NCBI RefSeq assembly: GCF_016428585.1
Contig: NZ_JAELVR010000001.1
Coordinates: forward strand, 496,001-560,000
Direction of reading: 5' to 3'
DNA: 64,000 nucleotides
Source of the DNA: Sedimentitalea arenosa
GTDB taxonomy: Bacteria > Pseudomonadota > Alphaproteobacteria > Rhodobacterales > Rhodobacteraceae
A program made the translations under genes and the position numbers. The notes below the pieces were generated by a model, which was given only the letters and a program-made list of their open reading frames with translations, made no database searches and had not been told where the DNA came from. Positions 61,050-64,000 of the stretch are shown here, piece by piece. Numbering within the stretch: position 1 is the stretch's first letter; every line of letters starts with the position of its first letter.

Positions 61050-64000
61050 TTATGCGGCCCAGATCTTGCAGAGAGTGGCTTTGGTCTCCTGCATCTGGGT
61101 TACTGAGTCATAGCCATAGGTCTGGGCGGTGTTGGTGCTTTCGCCCAGCACGTAGGGGTCGGCCCCGGCGGGATACTTGCTCCGCTGGTCCTGGCCCTCG
61201 AAATGGCCGCCGAAGTGGAAGGGCATGAAGGCCACCCCCGCGCCGACCCGTTCGGTGACCATGGCCATCACCTTGACCTTGCCGCCTTCGGGTCCTTCGA
61301 CCCAGACCTGCGCGCCGTCCCGGATGCCGAGGTTGTTGGCATCGCGGGTGTTGATCTCGACGAACATGTCCTGCTGAAGTTCGGCCAGCCAGGGGTTGGA
61401 GCGGGTCTCGTCGCCGCCGCCCTCGTATTCCACAAGGCGCCCCGAGGTCAGGATGATCGGGTAGTCCTTGGAGAAGTCGTTCTTCTGGATCGAGGCATAC
61501 ATGGTCGGCAGGCGATAGGCGTGCCGGTCCTCGTATGTGGGATAGTCCGCGACCAGATCGCGACGGTTGGTGTAGAGCGGTTCGCGATGGATAGGCACCG
61601 GGTCGGGGAAGGTCCAGACCACGGCGCGGGCCTTGGCGTTGCCGAAGGGCGCGCAGCCATGCTTGATCGCGACGCGCTGGATGCCGCCCGAGAGGTCGGT
61701 CTTCCAGTTCACCGCGGCCACCCGGTCGTCATAGTCCGAGGGGAAGGGCGACATGCCCGCCTCGCCGACTTCCTTGAACCCTTCGAGCGACGCACCGCGG
61801 GCGATGCCGCGTTTCTCCTCGTCCGTCAGGTCGGTGTGCCAGCCCAGGTCCTTGAGCATCTGGTAGGTGAATTCCGGGTATCCGTCCTGGATCTCGGAGC
61901 CTACCGAATAGACGCCCTCGGCCAGCAGGTTGTCGCCATCGCGTTCCACGCCGAAACGGGCGCGGAAGGTCAGACCGCCTTCGGCCACCGGCTTGGACAT
62001 GTCATAGAGGTTCGGCGTGCCCGGGTGGTTCATCTCGGGCGTGCCCCAGCAGGGCCACGGCAGGCCGTAATAGTCGCCATCCGCGGGACCGCCCACCGCC
62101 TGCAGCGTCGTCCTGTCGAACGTGTGCTGGTTGGCCATGTGCAGCTTGAGCCGCTCGGGGCTCTGGCCGGTATAGCCCACCGTCCACATGCCGCTGTTGA
62201 ATTCGCGGGTCACGCTTTCGATGTTGGGGGTGTTCTCGTCCTCCATCTCGATGTTGCGGAAGAACCTGTCGGCGAATCCGAACTTGTTGGCGAAGAGGCC
62301 GATGATCTCGTGGTCGGTCTTGGACTCAAACAGCGGGTCCATGATCTTGTCACGCCACTGGAGCGACCGGTTCGACGCCGTGACCGAGCCGCGGGTTTCG
62401 AACTGGGTGGCCGCCGGCAGCAGGTAGACGCCGTCGGTGCGGTCGTGCAGCACCGCCGAGACCGTCGGGAAGGGATCGATCACGACGAGCATGTCGAGCT
62501 TCTCCATCGCGGTCTTCATCTCCTTCATCCGCGTCTGCGAATTCGGAGCGTGCCCCCAGAGCACCATCGCCCGGACCTTGTTGGGCTGGTCCATGTTCTC
62601 CGGGTCTTCCAGGACGCCGTCGATCCAGCGGCTGACCGGGATGCCGGTCAGGTTCTGCAGCGGCTTGTCCTTGCCATCCTTGTCCTTGATGGTGTCGAAC
62701 TGGCCGGCGAGCCATTCCGGGTCTTCGCCCCAGACGCGCGACCAGTGGCCCCAGGCGCCCTTGGACAGGCCGTAGTAGCCGGGCAGGGTGTGGGACAGCA
62801 CGCCGAGGTCGGTGGCGCCCTGCACGTTGTCATGGCCGCGGAAGATGTTGGTGCCGCCGCCGGACGTGCCCATGTTGCCCAGCGCGAGCTGCAGGATGCA
62901 GTAGGCGCGGGTGTTGTTGTTGCCGTTGGTGTGCTGGGTGCCGCCCATGCACCAGATCACGGTGCCGGGACGGTTGTTGGCCAGCGTGCGCGCCACGCGC
63001 TTGAGCTGGCTGCCCGGCGCGCCGGTGACGCGCTCGACTTCCTCGGGGGTCCACTTGGCGACCTCGTCCCGGATCTGGTCCATGCCCCAGACGCGGGTGC
63101 GGATGAACTCCTGGTCCTCCCAGCCGTTGTCGAAGATGTGCCAGAGGATGCCCCAGACCAGCGCCACGTCGGTGCCGGGCCGGAAGCGGACGTATTCGTC
63201 GGCATGGGCCGCGGTGCGGGTGAAGCGCGGGTCGCACACGATCACCGGGGCGTTGTTCTGCTCCTTGGCCTTCAACAGGTGCAGCAGCGAGACCGGGTGC
63301 GCCTCGGCGGGGTTGCCGCCGATGATGAACACGGCCTTGGAGTTGTGGATGTCGTTGTAGCTGTTGGTCATGGCGCCGTAGCCCCATGTGTTCGCAACGC
63401 CCGCAACGGTGGTCGAGTGACAGATCCGCGCCTGGTGGTCGACGTTGTTGGTGCCCCAGTAGGCGGCGAACTTGCGGAACAGGTAGGCCTGTTCGTTGTT
63501 GTGCTTGGCCGAGCCGAGCCAGTAGACGCTGTCAGGTCCGCTTTCCTCGCGGATCTGCATCATGCCTTCGCCGATCTCGTTGATCGCCTGTTCCCAGCTG
63601 ATGCGCTTCCACTCGCCGCCCTCTTTCTTCATCGGGTACTTGAGGCGGCGTTCGCCATGGGCGTGTTCGCGCACCGCGGCGCCCTTGGCGCAATGGGCGC
63701 CGAGGTTGAACGGGCTGTCCCAGCCGGGTTCCTGCCCGGTCCAGACGCCGTTCTGCACTTCGGCGATGACGGTACAGCCGACCGAGCAGTGGGTGCAGAC
63801 CGACTTGACGGTCTGAACGGCGCTGTCGGCCGCGGTCTGGGCGTTGGCGGGGGCGACGGTGCCGCCCGTGGCGCTGATTGCGGCGAGGCCACCGATGGCC
63901 AGGCCAGAGCCGCGCAGGAACGCGCGGCGATCGACGGATTTCCCGGCGATGTCAGACAGGATACTGGTCCGCTGGGGGCGTCGCGCAACCCCGTTGGTCT
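61050..64000 (-). CDS. fdoG: formate dehydrogenase alpha subunit (Mo/W-bisPGD, Cys type), 5' end outside window
   Basis: About 983 residues are visible and the frame stays open to the right edge. A twin-arginine signal (DRRAFLRGSGLAIGG, near 63915) directs folded export. CTHCSVGC and later AHCAKG bind the first 4Fe-4S cluster. The residue that is selenocysteine in E. coli FdnG is Cys here, encoded by TGT at 63420-63422 (ARICHSTTVAG). Molybdopterin-binding and C-terminal domains are complete. The enzyme oxidises formate in the periplasm and feeds electrons to the beta and gamma subunits. The start codon lies beyond 64000. FdhD/FdhE assembly genes are not in the window. Confidence 0.95.
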   Translation of the reverse strand, partial: TNGVARRPQRTSILSDIAGKSVDRRAFLRGSGLAIGGLAAISATGGTVAPANAQTAADSAVQTVKSVCTHCSVGCTVIAEVQNGVWTGQEPGWDSPFNLGAHCAKGAAVREHAHGERRLKYPMKKEGGEWKRISWEQAINEIGEGMMQIREESGPDSVYWLGSAKHNNEQAYLFRKFAAYWGTNNVDHQARICHSTTVAGVANTWGYGAMTNSYNDIHNSKAVFIIGGNPAEAHPVSLLHLLKAKEQNNAPVIVCDPRFTRTAAHADEYVRFRPGTDVALVWGILWHIFDNGWEDQEFIRTRVWGMDQIRDEVAKWTPEEVERVTGAPGSQLKRVARTLANNRPGTVIWCMGGTQHTNGNNNTRAYCILQLALGNMGTSGGGTNIFRGHDNVQGATDLGVLSHTLPGYYGLSKGAWGHWSRVWGEDPEWLAGQFDTIKDKDGKDKPLQNLTGIPVSRWIDGVLEDPENMDQPNKVRAMVLWGHAPNSQTRMKEMKTAMEKLDMLVVIDPFPTVSAVLHDRTDGVYLLPAATQFETRGSVTASNRSLQWRDKIMDPLFESKTDHEIIGLFANKFGFADRFFRNIEMEDENTPNIESVTREFNSGMWTVGYTGQSPERLKLHMANQHTFDRTTLQAVGGPADGDYYGLPWPCWGTPEMNHPGTPNLYDMSKPVAEGGLTFRARFGVERDGDNLLAEGVYSVGSEIQDGYPEFTYQMLKDLGWHTDLTDEEKRGIARGASLEGFKEVGEAGMSPFPSDYDDRVAAVNWKTDLSGGIQRVAIKHGCAPFGNAKARAVVWTFPDPVPIHREPLYTNRRDLVADYPTYEDRHAYRLPTMYASIQKNDFSKDYPIILTSGRLVEYEGGGDETRSNPWLAELQQDMFVEINTRDANNLGIRDGAQVWVEGPEGGKVKVMAMVTERVGAGVAFMPFHFGGHFEGQDQRSKYPAGADPYVLGESTNTAQTYGYDSVTQMQETKATLCKIWAA

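Noticed and set aside
63420-63422. Possible selenocysteine codon in formate dehydrogenase alpha
   Set aside because: The codon is TGT (Cys), not TGA, so no SelB-dependent readthrough is needed.

Overview
The window is high-GC DNA with dense, often overlapping genes. It is most likely a chromosomal segment from an alphaproteobacterium of the Rhodobacterales (Roseobacter type). Supporting this are several TRAP transporters (one TAXI-type, one DctPQM), a CarD/FdxA/SUV3-like-helicase/Hsp15 block, a reductive pyrimidine-degradation cluster with a RutR-type regulator, a Cys-type periplasmic formate dehydrogenase, and a GC-rich hairpin plus AGTATTTC...ATGAAG repeat that I recall from this order. I see no rRNA, tRNA, CRISPR array, insertion sequence, phage or plasmid gene. 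No stretch longer than 300 bases lacks a gene; the longest gaps (10648-10936, 22231-22512, 45266-45497) are described below.

Region 1 (1-10.6 kb) looks like a catabolic island. It holds a truncated beta-hydroxyacid dehydrogenase, an SMP-30-type lactonase, an isochorismatase-like amidase, two SDR dehydrogenases, an FAD aromatic monooxygenase, a GntR/HutC-type regulator, a PEP-mutase/isocitrate-lyase-family lyase, a maleate-isomerase/arylmalonate-decarboxylase-like protein that lacks the usual catalytic cysteines, and a TAXI TRAP transporter. A near-identical ATTTGTC-CA-GACAAAT palindrome lies in both divergent promoter regions, so one regulator probably controls the set. Region 2 (10.9-18.4 kb) carries a DksA-like zinc finger protein, an M3 oligoendopeptidase, a coupled ATP-dependent DNA ligase and ligase-associated exonuclease, a lysophospholipase-like hydrolase and an SCP2 protein. 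Region 3 (18.4-36.8 kb) is mostly core genome: SUV3-like helicase, S4-domain protein, ferredoxin FdxA, CarD, a folate/biopterin-type transporter, cobS and cobT, a Kef-type antiporter, Lrp with divergent hpd, a 791-residue membrane protein with GspL/PilM-like and GspC/PilP-like ends, a SIMPL protein, metY, a possible ribbon-helix-helix protein and a glycosyltransferase-like protein.

Region 4 (36.9-46.1 kb) combines a DapA-fold aldolase with non-canonical active-site residues, an orphan short CoxL-type molybdenum hydroxylase subunit, aspartate dehydrogenase, a LysR regulator, a DctPQM TRAP transporter, 3-hydroxyanthranilate 3,4-dioxygenase and a ChrR-type cupin. It may form a module for import and metabolism of an aromatic or NAD-related carboxylate; that role is inference. 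Region 5 (46.2-57.7 kb) is a reductive pyrimidine catabolism locus: preT-preA, a RutR-like regulator, an M20 amidohydrolase, dihydropyrimidinase and a four-gene ABC importer. A perfect RutR-consensus operator (TTGACCA-GA-TGGTCAA) lies in the divergent promoter and a degenerate copy lies before preT. An unrelated secreted RTX/CAP-domain protein sits inside the locus.

Region 6 (57.7-64 kb, minus strand) is a membrane-bound formate dehydrogenase operon: alpha subunit (running off the window), iron-sulfur beta and cytochrome b gamma. It is extended downstream by a WD40-beta-propeller/cytochrome c fusion and a translationally coupled 42-residue membrane peptide. That extension is, in my view, the most unusual assembly in the window, together with the cysteine-less racemase-fold protein in region 1.
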